Positions 8,557 through 17,762 are shown, counted from the stretch's first letter. The stretch: 64,000 nucleotides of DNA from Mactra quadrangularis (GCA_025267735.1 CM046307.1:47411395-47475394); one strand, 5' to 3'. Made by a program: numbers and translations. Notes: a model not told the origin generated them from the letters alone.

Positions 8557-9422
8557 GCTCTAGGTCATTCATAGTCAACTGTGTTTCATATAGTATTTAT
8601 CTTATTAGATTTTGCAGCCTTTTCTTCTCTTTGTGGTTAAGTTTTTTACCTCGGCTCGTCCACTCCATATGAATATACTATGTGCAGACCCAGACTAATA
8701 CAAGGAAGAACCTTATACTAATGGTCTTCTCAGCAAATTTTAATGGTAAATTCTCAGCAGTGTTGTCACCATTTCTCAACTGTGCTAAGGACCAGCTATG
8801 GTTTGGATTTCACACACTTTGTCAACACTTTTTATTATGGTTATGTTAATCTCCGTTAACAGATATCCTATAAACCACTGTGATAGGATCTCTTGACTTT
8901 GCTCAGGGGGTCATGCTCAGATGACCTTTGTGTTGACTAACAAATGCTTGGGTTCAGATATAATATATATACTCAGTATTATAAGCTTTTCCAGGAATCA
9001 TGAGTAAGACAACTGATCATGTTACTATGAAGTCTAAAACCTGGTCAGGAAGACAATATAACAACCTTTCACTGTGATATATCTGAAATATTGTTATAAT
9101 ATGACATAAATACCATAATATACATACTATCTGCAGTCACCACTAAACATTGGGGGACTAATGTCAAATCCTGTAAAACATTTGATCTCATACACAATTT
9201 TTAGTAAATCAAAATGTGTAAAATGTCTTTGGTCATGTAAGACTAGTTTGGTCCTGTAAAATTATGATCTTCACTGGAGCTTCTGTAGAGTAATGAACTG
9301 ATGAGTTTCGCAGAGAATGTATTCTATATAAAAAAGTCAGGACATCAAAAAAAATGTTTTCTCTGAAAAAATTATGATGTATATGTTTACACATATTTTA
9401 TAGAAATGATAACATAACTTAT
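8557..9422 (+). other. CAAP1-like intron between the two DIRS elements
   Basis: No gene or complete repeat recognised. A short phrase 'cctcggctcgtccactcca' (about 8650-8668) resembles 'ccttggtctgtccactcca' near 19553-19571, suggesting an old shared repeat. Confidence 0.4.
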
Positions 9423-9553
9423 AATCCCCCAAACAAACAAGACTTACCTGTAAGTTGATGTTTGGTTGAGATTCTATCTAGTCATATTACTATTGAAGGG
9501 ATCAAATGAGATGTACACGTGACTATACTACATTCGTTTAACATAAATCAGTA
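9423..9553 (+). repeat. DIRS element 2 left terminus
   Basis: Positions 9423-9508 (86 nt) are perfectly complementary to ICR 9669-9754. Positions 9503-9553 (51 nt) are the perfect inverted counterpart of 14170-14220. Confidence 0.92.
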
Positions 9554-9668
9554 TTTAAAGCAGGAAAAAGGCAAGGAATATAATTCCTAGAAGGGATCAA
9601 ATGGCTAAATAATCCCAAAAAACTGATTTTAGACAACATAATCATAAACAGGGTAGGGCAAGGGAGGG

Positions 9669-9788
9669 CATTTGATCCCTTCAATAGTAATATGACTAGA
9701 TAGAATCTCAACCAAACATCAACTTACAGGTAAGTCTTGTTTGTTTGGGGGATTCTATTACGTCATACTATTTCAGGGTCAAATGAGA
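9669..9788 (+). repeat. DIRS element 2 internal complementary region (ICR)
   Basis: Positions 9669-9754 equal the reverse complement of the left edge. Positions 9752-9788 equal the reverse complement of the right edge (14212-14248). The core GGGGGATTCTATTACGTCA differs from element 1 by one base. It also contains a consensus donor on the + strand (CAGGTAAGT, GT at 9730-9731). Confidence 0.92.
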
Positions 9789-9868
9789 CTTCAAAGCAAA
9801 AGAATTAATCTTCCTTGCCCATGAAACACAAAAATTGAATAAGTAACAATTTGTTACCTTACTTTCAA

Positions 9869-11065
9869 TTACTGTAAAACAGCATTCTGGAATGAATCTT
9901 GTCTCTGTGGTTCAATAGGTTTATCATAAAACCGAGCAAACGTTACATCTGATGCCCAACCAGCAACTTTCAATATATCCGAAACAGGAATACCACTCAA
10001 CTTGGCTTTAGAAGAAGAAGCTCCTCTAGTACTGTGAGGATTAAATTTTTCTATGTCAATACCACTATTTTTCATAACTGTCTTTATCCATCGACTAATT
10101 GAAGTGGAACAAACATGACCATACGGTTTAATGTAACTGATTATTAAACACTTTTCTTCACCACGAAGTGATTCAGTCCGTTTTAAGTATTCACAAAGCG
10201 TACTATATACACAAATGTTGCTATCCGGCAAATATTTAACAAAAGTAACAGTAGGGTTCACTTTACCCTTCCTAGATTGTTTTAACAACCCACTATAATA
10301 CAATGTAATAGAGTCATTCTCTCTTTTCATATTTTCAATAGACAAACATGATAAAGAATGTGATCGACTTGCCTGAGTCAATGCACACAACATAACAAAT
10401 TTAAAAGTCAAAAGTTTTAAACTTAATTTTTCTACTGGTGACAGCGTCTTAAGATAACTTAAAACCTTTGAAACATCCCAAGTTTCCACATATTTAGGTT
10501 TAGTGGGTCTCAAATTATAAACTCCAGCTAAAAATCTTACAATTAATGGATGACATCCCACGGCGTAACCATCTTGTTTTTCACATAAACTTGATAAGGC
10601 GCTTCTGGCAGTATTTAATGTTTCATAACTTAAACCAGAATCAAACAACTCTGTAAGAAATTCTATGATGAATTGTACAGGGGCTTGAATTGTATCAATT
10701 TCCCTTTTATTACAGAACAAAATCCATCTGTTAATATACGTGGAATATTGTTTTTGAGTTGATTTTCGCCACGATGACATAATGATGTCAATAGATTTTT
10801 CCGATAGTTTTCTGACTTGATAGGATCGCCTGATATGCGACATAGCATCAAATGTAGTTTGTTTGCCAATGGGTGCATCTTCTGAGTTTGAGATAACAAG
10901 GTCCTTGGACCCACCTTCAAAATGAATGGATCTTGAGTCAGAAGTTCCAGAATCCTGGTGTAAAAGTTTTGAGTTGTCCAAAAAGGCGCCACCAGTAAAA
11001 CATCTGCTTGGTCTTCTATGACCTTCTTGAGCACTCTGCTCATCAAACTGAAAGGAGGAAAACAA
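9869..11065 (-). CDS. DIRS element 2 tyrosine recombinase (YR)
   Basis: A 398-residue frame. Catalytic residues of the tyrosine recombinase family are present: Arg at about 234 (TQASRSHSL), H-x-x-R at 344-347 (PHSTRGAS), Tyr at about 380 (ARFYDKPIE). The N-terminal core-binding region (SSWRKSTQKQYSTYINRW, about residues 97-114) aligns with element 1. It overlaps the RT frame by about 400 nt, so roughly the first 75 residues are read from DNA that also encodes the RT tail. The Met near residue 75 (AMSHIRRSY) is the alternative start, at the equivalent position to element 1. It appears intact. Confidence 0.9.
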   Translation of the reverse strand: MFSSFQFDEQSAQEGHRRPSRCFTGGAFLDNSKLLHQDSGTSDSRSIHFEGGSKDLVISNSEDAPIGKQTTFDAMSHIRRSYQVRKLSEKSIDIIMSSWRKSTQKQYSTYINRWILFCNKREIDTIQAPVQFIIEFLTELFDSGLSYETLNTARSALSSLCEKQDGYAVGCHPLIVRFLAGVYNLRPTKPKYVETWDVSKVLSYLKTLSPVEKLSLKLLTFKFVMLCALTQASRSHSLSCLSIENMKRENDSITLYYSGLLKQSRKGKVNPTVTFVKYLPDSNICVYSTLCEYLKRTESLRGEEKCLIISYIKPYGHVCSTSISRWIKTVMKNSGIDIEKFNPHSTRGASSSKAKLSGIPVSDILKVAGWASDVTFARFYDKPIEPQRQDSFQNAVLQ

Positions 11066-12627
11066 TATATATATTTGTTACTCCAACACACAGAAAAAGC
11101 ATCAACATCCTCAGCATTAGGATCTGGCTTCCAAGAAACATAACGTTCTAACTGACAATTAAGTCTTGAAGCAAACATATCAATTTCAGGTAATCCAAAT
11201 GTATTAACTAAATCATGAAAAATGGCCTCATTCAATTTCCATTCAACATTCTCATTGAAGAGCCTTGAAGCACTATCTGCTTCATTTAAACTACCTGATA
11301 CATGAATTGCTGACAACCAAATGTTCTTAGTAATAGACCACATCCAAATCTGGTGGGCCAAATTATTCAAGGAAGCAATTTTGCCACCCATATTCTGAAC
11401 ATATGCAACCGCACATGAATTATCTGACCTAATTTGAACATGTATATTACTTTTATCTTTGCAAAATGATCTCAATGAAAAACTGATAGCAAGCAATTCT
11501 AAGTAATTGATATGGTTTTGGATCTCATGATCAGCCCAACGGCCGCCAATTTGGACATTTTCACATAGGGCACCCCAACCTTTTAGAGAAGCATCACAGG
11601 TGATCACTAGATTTGGATTACAATGAATGATGTCTCTTTTTTGACAATGCAAATTTTTAATCCACCAAGCTAGTTCATCTTTTATTTCAGATGTGATGAA
11701 CATTAAAGACTCATAGTCACCTGCATGATACTTGAGTGCAAGTATTTTTGCCCTTTCAGTATTCCTGTAAAACAAAGGTCCAAATTCAACGGCTGAAAAG
11801 GATGAAATCATGAGCCCCAAAACTTGAGCAACACAACGAATTTTTGATTTTTTCTGATTATACAAATCCACACATGCTTGAACAATTCTTTCTCTTTTAT
11901 CAATAGGAAGAGATACTATCATTTTTTCAGAATCGATGACAAAACCTAAAAAGGTAATTTGCTTTGATGGAATTAAAACAGATTTCTTTTCATGAATATA
12001 AAATCCAAGATCAGTTTTTAACTTAACTGTATCTTTAACATTTTGAGCACATTCTTCATAAGTGTCACCCATCAATAATGAATCATCAATATACCCAGAT
12101 ATTGTATGTCCAAGCATGCGCAGAGAAGCATAAACAGGTTTCATGAGCTTAGTAAATATTCTTGGCGCACTAGAAAACCCTTGAGGTAAAACCTTATACT
12201 GGTAAATTTTTCCCTCATGATAAAATCTAAATTTTACCTGATCTTCTTTGGCTATAGGAATACTATAATAGCCATGACGTATATCAGTACTAGCAAAAAA
12301 CATGTCAGGCTTTACTAATTTTAAGGCTGATTCAAATGTATCAATTTTGAAATGATGATATTCAACAAACTGATTTAAATTTTTTAGATTCAAAATCATT
12401 CTATATTCACCAGAAGATTTCTTTGGAATAGCAAAAATTGGACTGATAAACTCATTTGGATGATGTTCAACCTGCTCAATAACACCCAACTTTAGTAAAT
12501 TTTCTATTTCATTAGAAATGACTAATTTATCATGTTCATTAAAAATTGTAATTGGGACATGAAGAACATACAGGATTTTGACCATTCTCAAAATCAATAT
12601 GGCAATGTTGAACAATATCCAAAACAT
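10663..12627 (-). CDS. DIRS element 2 reverse transcriptase / RNase H / methyltransferase-like protein (5' frameshifted)
   Basis: A 654-residue open frame. RT: first catalytic Asp about 115 (STDIRHGYYS), YIDD box 179-182. RNase H: ITCDASLKGWGA, NYLELLA, SDNSCAVAYV, and HVSGSLNEADSAS. The MT-like segment has FPPFSLMS, APFW and FYTRILELL. The first 25 or so residues of this frame are not homologous to element 1. The expected N-terminal sequence (CAGRLKDFVENWKEITSDK and onward) is instead found in another frame at about 12545-12690. The break is one extra base in the A-run at 12541-12545. The frame called here therefore probably starts artificially at 12627. As it stands the protein would lack its conserved start unless frameshifting, or a sequencing error, is involved. 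Confidence 0.87.
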   Translation of the reverse strand: MFWILFNIAILILRMVKILYVLHVPITIFNEHDKLVISNEIENLLKLGVIEQVEHHPNEFISPIFAIPKKSSGEYRMILNLKNLNQFVEYHHFKIDTFESALKLVKPDMFFASTDIRHGYYSIPIAKEDQVKFRFYHEGKIYQYKVLPQGFSSAPRIFTKLMKPVYASLRMLGHTISGYIDDSLLMGDTYEECAQNVKDTVKLKTDLGFYIHEKKSVLIPSKQITFLGFVIDSEKMIVSLPIDKRERIVQACVDLYNQKKSKIRCVAQVLGLMISSFSAVEFGPLFYRNTERAKILALKYHAGDYESLMFITSEIKDELAWWIKNLHCQKRDIIHCNPNLVITCDASLKGWGALCENVQIGGRWADHEIQNHINYLELLAISFSLRSFCKDKSNIHVQIRSDNSCAVAYVQNMGGKIASLNNLAHQIWMWSITKNIWLSAIHVSGSLNEADSASRLFNENVEWKLNEAIFHDLVNTFGLPEIDMFASRLNCQLERYVSWKPDPNAEDVDAFSVCWSNKYIYCFPPFSLMSRVLKKVIEDQADVLLVAPFWTTQNFYTRILELLTQDPFILKVGPRTLLSQTQKMHPLANKLHLMLCRISGDPIKSENYRKNLLTSLCHRGENQLKNNIPRILTDGFCSVIKGKLIQFKPLYNSS

Positions 12628-12699
12628 TTTTATCAGAGGTTATTTCTTTCCAATTTTCGACAAAATCTTTCAATCTACCAGCACAAAAGGTACTAACCT

Positions 12700-13821
12700 C
12701 TACTGCTTTTTCTGTGTTTTGACGTTTTTTGAGGTCTCACTGCGTGATCCTGAAGTTGACAATTTACCACGACCTCTTGACCCACGCTGATACTGATAAT
12801 ATGGACCTCCTCTGGAGCGACGTCCTCTAATTCTCATGGGACCACCGCCACCACGTCCAACAGCTCTTCCAATGCGGTTCATTGTATTAATTTCACGAAC
12901 ATTGTTGTTCACATCATTATCGTCTCCATATAATAGGTCAGTGTAGGGGAGACTAGCTGATGCCAAGTAATGATACTTGGAATCCAAATCAGTTTTATGT
13001 AAATCTCTTCTCTTTAGATTCAATAACTTATAAGCATGTCCAAGGAGAGCAATAGCTGTGGTTCCTAACTCCAAATGATCTTTATCAGCTGAACTTAATT
13101 TTTCCACAAGTTTGACAATATTAACAGTGGCTTTAACTAAAACATTTTGAATTGATGACATTTTGGTATCCTCAGCTTGAGTCCAACTTTTCAAAAGTCT
13201 CCAGATACCCTGATTTACTCTAGTTTTAGTCAGAGAATCACAATTTTCTGGGCGATGAATTTCTTTAAGTAAATCATCACATTTATCATCATTTAAACCA
13301 TTTCTAAAAGATGAATTTACCAGGTTAGCCAGGTCTGGGTGTACACTACAGTCTACTGGTTCAGACTGATTAAATTTGTCAGACAACAATTTAAACACTG
13401 ACTTTTGTTCAGAAGGTATAGTTTCTGGTTTTTCAGTAGAAAAATTACTCTGGCTAGAACCCAAATACAAAGAGTCCTCCTCACCTTCAATTTCAAACTC
13501 ATTTTGTGATTGCGAACAATCTTCATCATAGTCAGGTTCATGATACTCAAGTTCTTTTAGGTGAGACATCATATCGTCTAGCCTAGAATCTTGTTTATTC
13601 AGTCTCTCGCCTTGGGCTGTCACATTTTTATTCAGAATTCTCAATATTTCTAGAATTTCCAAATTACTGGCATCCTTTTTGGGAACAGTCTCTTTTGAAG
13701 ATTTATCTTGAGAGCATGACTGAGAAGACGAACTCTTCCCAGACCCAGAACTATTGGGCTTCTTACCACTAACGGCCGAAACCGATGAAGTTTTAGAAAT
13801 TTGGACTTCTTTCTCTGCCAT
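12700..13821 (-). CDS. DIRS element 2 Gag-like protein
   Basis: A 373-residue frame beginning MAEKEVQISKTSS, close to element 1. It has a Ser/Lys-rich N-terminus, a heptad-like stretch (LRILNKNVTAQGERLNKQDS), and an acidic linker. The shared central block follows (LVNSSFRNGLNDDKCDDLLK; NQGIWRLLKSW), then YHYLASASLPYTDLLYGDDN and an RG-rich tail (GRGGGGPMRIRGRRSRGG). No zinc knuckle. The central block and the tail are the parts kept between the subfamilies, suggesting the assembly and RNA-binding regions. Function is inferred from position. Confidence 0.8.
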   Translation of the reverse strand: MAEKEVQISKTSSVSAVSGKKPNSSGSGKSSSSQSCSQDKSSKETVPKKDASNLEILEILRILNKNVTAQGERLNKQDSRLDDMMSHLKELEYHEPDYDEDCSQSQNEFEIEGEEDSLYLGSSQSNFSTEKPETIPSEQKSVFKLLSDKFNQSEPVDCSVHPDLANLVNSSFRNGLNDDKCDDLLKEIHRPENCDSLTKTRVNQGIWRLLKSWTQAEDTKMSSIQNVLVKATVNIVKLVEKLSSADKDHLELGTTAIALLGHAYKLLNLKRRDLHKTDLDSKYHYLASASLPYTDLLYGDDNDVNNNVREINTMNRIGRAVGRGGGGPMRIRGRRSRGGPYYQYQRGSRGRGKLSTSGSRSETSKNVKTQKKQ

Positions 13822-14169
13822 TATTGACGAAAAACGTGCGTTCTTTCCAATACGGCGGCAATATGGAACGAATTACGGCAAATACCGTAAAGCGTGTCCG
13901 ACAATATGTCGTAAACAAATGTCGTAAAAATAATGCCTCTGCGAGCAGAGAATAAAGTTAAATTATTAAAGCCGAAACTTTAATTAATTTATTTGCCGAA
14001 ACAAATATGATTTTATAGCTACCTAGATAGCAATAAATATTGTAACAGTCTAGTAAAATTCCTAAAAATTTTACGACTGAATACAAAGTACAACGAATGA
14101 ATTCGTCACGGTCAAGTTGTACCTAGTGATAAACCTATAGAGGTCTACACTCTATGAGATACAACTGCG
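13822..14169 (-). promoter_or_regulatory. DIRS element 2 5' leader (element sense), likely promoter/UTR
   Basis: About 350 nt between Gag and the right terminus, with many CG- and TA-containing short repeats around 'acgaatgaattcgt' and 'tacggcaaataccgta'. Positional assignment only. Confidence 0.4.
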
Positions 14170-14248
14170 TACTGATTTATGTTAAACGAATGTAGTATAG
14201 TCACGTGTACATCTCATTTGACCCTGAAATAGTATGACGTAATAGAAT
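14170..14248 (+). repeat. DIRS element 2 right terminus
   Basis: Positions 14170-14220 (51 nt) are the inverted repeat of 9503-9553. Positions 14212-14248 are complementary to the ICR. Confidence 0.92.
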
Positions 14249-14996
14249 TTAGACTGGGATAGTAATGTACAATAATCTAGTTAAATGTTGTAATTTGTTA
14301 TTTGTATATGTGTAATATAAGTTATAAATAAAATATTATATCATTGTAAGTCTAGACGGTACAACTATACAAATTGTAATGATTATTGGCAATGTAGACA
14401 TTAATTGTATTACATGACATCTCTCTCTCTCCTTGAAACTTGTAGAATACATGTCATATGGAACTCCATTTACCACAAATAACCTCAAACTCAGTTACTA
14501 TGTTGGAACTATGTTTGCGTCATCTTCCCTGTGCTTCACCTATGTAACAAAAACCAAATATTATTCAAATCCTTCAGAGATTTTTTCAATGAATGGTTTA
14601 GACATTCTCGTTAGGAATACATGTATGGAAATTATTTATAGACCATTGAATTAATGGATCTAGTGAATATTTCAAAGGAAAGAGTGGTTGATCAAACTTT
14701 TGGGGGAGCAGGGGGAGTTTTCTTCACTGACTTCATTTCTGTGTGTATGCTTGCTCTAGAAGTTATATTCCAGCAGATTCCTGGGGTCAATTACCCTGTT
14801 TAATTTTAGTTAGTTACATTCTGTCAACCAATTCAATATTTCTATATTTTGGGTTCATATTTTCATATATTTTCTAAAGTGTATTTTATTCCTATATTTC
14901 TACTGACCAGTAGTTGTTGGTTGACAGCCTGTTCTTATAACTAAAGTTTATTATATTTAGTTATTTATTAAAGTTTATATTGTATATATTTCACAG
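14249..14996 (+). other. End of the CAAP1-like intron
   Basis: AT-rich, no coding motif. It ends in the acceptor 'tatatatttcacag' at 14996. A CT run (ctctctctctcc) lies near 14420. Confidence 0.5.
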
Positions 14997-15084
14997 AATG
15001 CTAGATGATGACAATGAGGATAGTATCATTCACAGCAGTATTAGTCCCTACCCTAGTGATAATGAACAAGGATATCAGAATATA
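14997..15084 (+). CDS. CAAP1: CAAP1-like gene, penultimate exon
   Basis: Flanked by a good acceptor (tatatttcacag|A) and a near-consensus donor (AATATA|gtaagt). It contributes one base to the split Arg codon and then 29 codons beginning MLDDDNEDSIIHSS and ending QGYQNI, finishing in phase 0. It is acidic and serine-rich like the linker of CAAP1, which is not a folded domain. The serine/acidic run SISPYPSDNEQ could be a phosphorylation target, but that is inference. Splicing to 3338 and to 15492 keeps the frame open. Confidence 0.75.
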
Positions 15085-15491
15085 GTAAGTGTATTGTATA
15101 TTACATTTACAAAGTTTTGCTTTCATAATGGTATTGCCTTGCTAGCTTGGGGATGCTATTGTAACCCTTTAAAAAATCCAGAAAAGAAGGTTATTATAGC
15201 ACTGAACCAGATGCTAGTTTAAATCTTGGTTCTAAGGCATAAGAAATGTTTGCTTGCCTTACTTCAATGTGGCTGGATTATATATTATTTCAGCTATTGA
15301 CCTACTGCATACTTCTTTTAATTACATCTGTTGGACTTTTTCTTATTGATCTAAAATCAGTTATAACATTTGAACATAATAAACTTTTGTTTAATTAGTT
15401 AGCCACAGAGTGTAATGTTTTTATCTGTCTCAGATCTGTGTGAGAAAGCTACAATATATTATTTATCACATTTGGTTGTTGTTGTTTTCAG
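15085..15491 (+). other. Last intron of the CAAP1-like gene
   Basis: 407 bp with consensus donor gtaagt and acceptor 'gttgttgttttcag'. No repeats recognised. Confidence 0.7.
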
Positions 15492-16379
15492 GATGAAGAT
15501 GTCAATTCAGATGAAGGTGAAAGTGTTAATGAAACACAAGAAATAGAGAATGTAGGTCATAAGAGGCAACCAGTGATTGTTAGAGATCCTGATGATCTTG
15601 AAGAAGGTGAAGTCTTTGATGATGACGACGATGATGAGCCAGGAAGTGTTGTAGAAACAACCGCTGATGCTGGGGATTGTTATACTGATGATGGTGATGA
15701 TGTGAAAGATGATGATAATGATGATGAGGGTGTCAAAGTTGGTACTGGAAGTGCTGAACTTGAGGCTAAAGTTGGACCGTCCGATGTTGATATTAAAACG
15801 GAAGTTGTTGATATAAAAAGTGAAATAGTAAATGAAACAGGAACTGTTGATAATCAATCTGAAGTTGTTGGTGCTGATACAGATACTAAAGGTGATGAAA
15901 ACAGTCATGACTCTGAAGTGAGAAAGATTATTGTAGCTAGTGATAATGATAAGAACGTTGGTGGTGATAAGATTAAAGGTGATGTTAAAACATTGATAGA
16001 AGATCAGCCAGGAATAGTATCTGAAGATATTCAGGGAGAAAATACTGATGGTAATGTTATTGAGATAAACGTGAGAGATGAAGACCAACAGTTTGTTGAT
16101 GATGAGAATGAACCATCCGATCATGAGGATACTGATGGTGAAGTTGTTGATAATGATGATGAAAATAATGATGACGATGATAATGATGTAGCTGTTGATG
16201 ATGTAAAAGCTGGTACTAGTAAGGGTAGTGGTAGTGTTAGAACTGTTCAAGCACCACGTAGAGTAGTTAGACCACCTAGTGCTGAGATTGCTCCTGCTTT
16301 AACTAGAAATCAAATGGAATTGTTAGAACTTGAAATGAGAGCTAGAGCAATTAAAGCTATGTTGAAAACAGCTAAATAG
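15492..16379 (+). CDS. CAAP1: CAAP1-like gene, terminal coding exon
   Basis: 295 codons to TAG, in phase 0 from the acceptor at 15491. The first two thirds are very acidic (runs of Asp, EDVNSDEGE, EEGEVFDDDDDDE, NDDDDNDVAVDD) and poor in hydrophobic residues, so likely disordered. The C-terminus, ELLELEMRARAIKAMLK after PALTRNQM, matches the ELLELEMRARAIKALMK ending I know from vertebrate CAAP1 and is the main ground for the name. Human CAAP1 is about 361 residues and is reported to restrain caspase activation. This tail is longer and more acidic. The folded CAAP domain must be encoded upstream of the window. Only the C-terminal motif is diagnostic; the acidic region could not identify a family by itself. 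Confidence 0.8.
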   Translation, partial: DEDVNSDEGESVNETQEIENVGHKRQPVIVRDPDDLEEGEVFDDDDDDEPGSVVETTADAGDCYTDDGDDVKDDDNDDEGVKVGTGSAELEAKVGPSDVDIKTEVVDIKSEIVNETGTVDNQSEVVGADTDTKGDENSHDSEVRKIIVASDNDKNVGGDKIKGDVKTLIEDQPGIVSEDIQGENTDGNVIEINVRDEDQQFVDDENEPSDHEDTDGEVVDNDDENNDDDDNDVAVDDVKAGTSKGSGSVRTVQAPRRVVRPPSAEIAPALTRNQMELLELEMRARAIKAMLKTAK

Positions 16380-17762
16380 GAACAGCTTAGTGTTAGATCT
16401 CAAAGACTCAAAGAGTTTTTGTTTATCTTGTTAGAAATCAATTGGACTATGGTACTCAGTAGACTTCATCAGGAAGTACATGATATATGGGTTTTTACTT
16501 TCAATAGAAACAAATGTGTACCATTATTTTGAAACTTTTTTGTACAGATAACACTAGGATTTTTCATTTTGGATTTTTAGCCTAATGTGTATAAATAGTT
16601 GTTTTTATCATGTCAGTACAGGTGAAAAAACCTAAAAGTTAGAGTTTCAGATAACCTCTATTTAAAGGTGTTTTAAATGGTCACTATACATACATGTACA
16701 GTAAAATGTTTGTATAAGTACATAACAATGATAAATTGTTGTATAAAGATGTGTTCATTATTTGATCATTACTGTGCTATATTGGTATTGAATCTGTCTT
16801 ATTGTATGTATAAAGGAGAATAGGGTAATAGGAGATTTTTTGGGCAACATGTAACTGCAACCACCCATAGGTTACTGAAAGGGCTAGTTGCTGCCATGTT
16901 GAAATGTGGCAAAACTAAGTCTGATTTGATCATGAACCTTTGAACCTGTCAGGGCTCGAATTAAAGCTCGCATTCTCGCAAATTGTGAGTGGATTTTGAA
17001 AATTGCCTGTAATTTTTATTTTAACTCGCAAATTTTCACGAGTTGAAATTGACGCAAATATTACTGTCTAAACTAATGAGGCTCAAATCAGCTTAGAAAC
17101 AGCCAGATAGATTGATAGTATCAATTAAAGATTCACCTAAAAGACAAGTTTGATGCTCTTTGTCTATCCCACAGTTACGACATTGTTTCATACATAGATA
17201 AATATAGTACTATGTTGTTTTTATATTGCATATATGAATTGTAACTATGTATTCTGTTAAGATTTTGAGAAAAAAAGCGAGTCACATTTTTGCATTTGTG
17301 AGATGAAATAAAACCAACTCGCAAAAAATTTGCAAGTCCAATTGTTTGTTAAATTCGAGCTCTGCCTGTACTAAAAGATTTAGATCTTTAGAATTACTAA
17401 AGTCTAGCTTTGTATTATCAATACAGTCTTGCAGTCATTGCCTTAAATGACTTAGACACTAGTCTGGTATATTTTGTTATATAGTAAAGGGCAAATATAT
17501 GAAATAAGTAATACTCACTAGCTTAGATCATTCTTACCTAGTCTCTGGCTTTAGGCTTGTAGGTTGAGCCAATGATAGTCTTTTTTGTTATCAAAGGTAT
17601 TTTTAATAGGGACCAAAATGTGATTGCTTTAGTTTTCTTGTCTCAATTTGATATATTTTAACATTTGTATTGTCGTGAAGATTTTGTTTCATTCATTCAT
17701 TCAGTACTTGTTATTTTGTATGTATATTTGAGAAGTATTGGTTAAATAAATTTTAAATAAAC
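16380..17762 (+). other. Probable 3' UTR of the CAAP1-like gene with polyadenylation signals
   Basis: Non-coding sequence after the stop. Two AATAAA hexamers at 17745-17750 and 17757-17762, followed by a T/GT-rich stretch (ttttgtttgttgtttctg), are a good candidate poly(A) site. If used, the 3' UTR is about 1.4 kb and includes the MITE at 16950-17364. Confidence 0.55.
16950..17364. mobile_element. hAT-like MITE with 5-bp target duplication
   Basis: It begins CAGGGCTCGAATT and ends with the complement of CAGAGCTCGAATT (one mismatch over 13 bp). It is flanked by CCTGT at 16945-16949 and 17365-17369. The interior repeats 'ctcgcaaattt'-like phrases in both orientations. No transposase. A 5-bp duplication would fit one hAT subgroup; the superfamily is not certain. 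Confidence 0.65.

Larger units (their letters stand above)
9426..14248 (-). mobile_element. Complete DIRS-type tyrosine-recombinase retrotransposon, element 2 (different subfamily)
   Basis: A 4.8-kb element in the same antisense orientation and architecture as element 1: Gag-like 13821-12700, RT/RH/MT-like 12627-10663, YR 11065-9869. The proteins are homologous to those of element 1 but plainly diverged throughout, and the termini differ outside a shared core, so this is a separate subfamily rather than a tandem copy. The edges share AAT (9423-9425 and 14246-14248), which leaves up to 3 bp of ambiguity. ICR and termini match perfectly, implying little decay since insertion, but the RT frame has a one-base break near its 5' end. 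Confidence 0.92.

Noticed and set aside
3571..14248. The two DIRS elements as a segmental tandem duplication
   Set aside because: Termini, leaders and proteins are diverged throughout and the two have different flanks, so independent insertions of two subfamilies fit better.
15507..16250. 247-codon minus-strand frame rich in Ile, Asn and Thr
   Set aside because: Exact shadow of the GAT/GAA-rich acidic CAAP1-like exon on the other strand.
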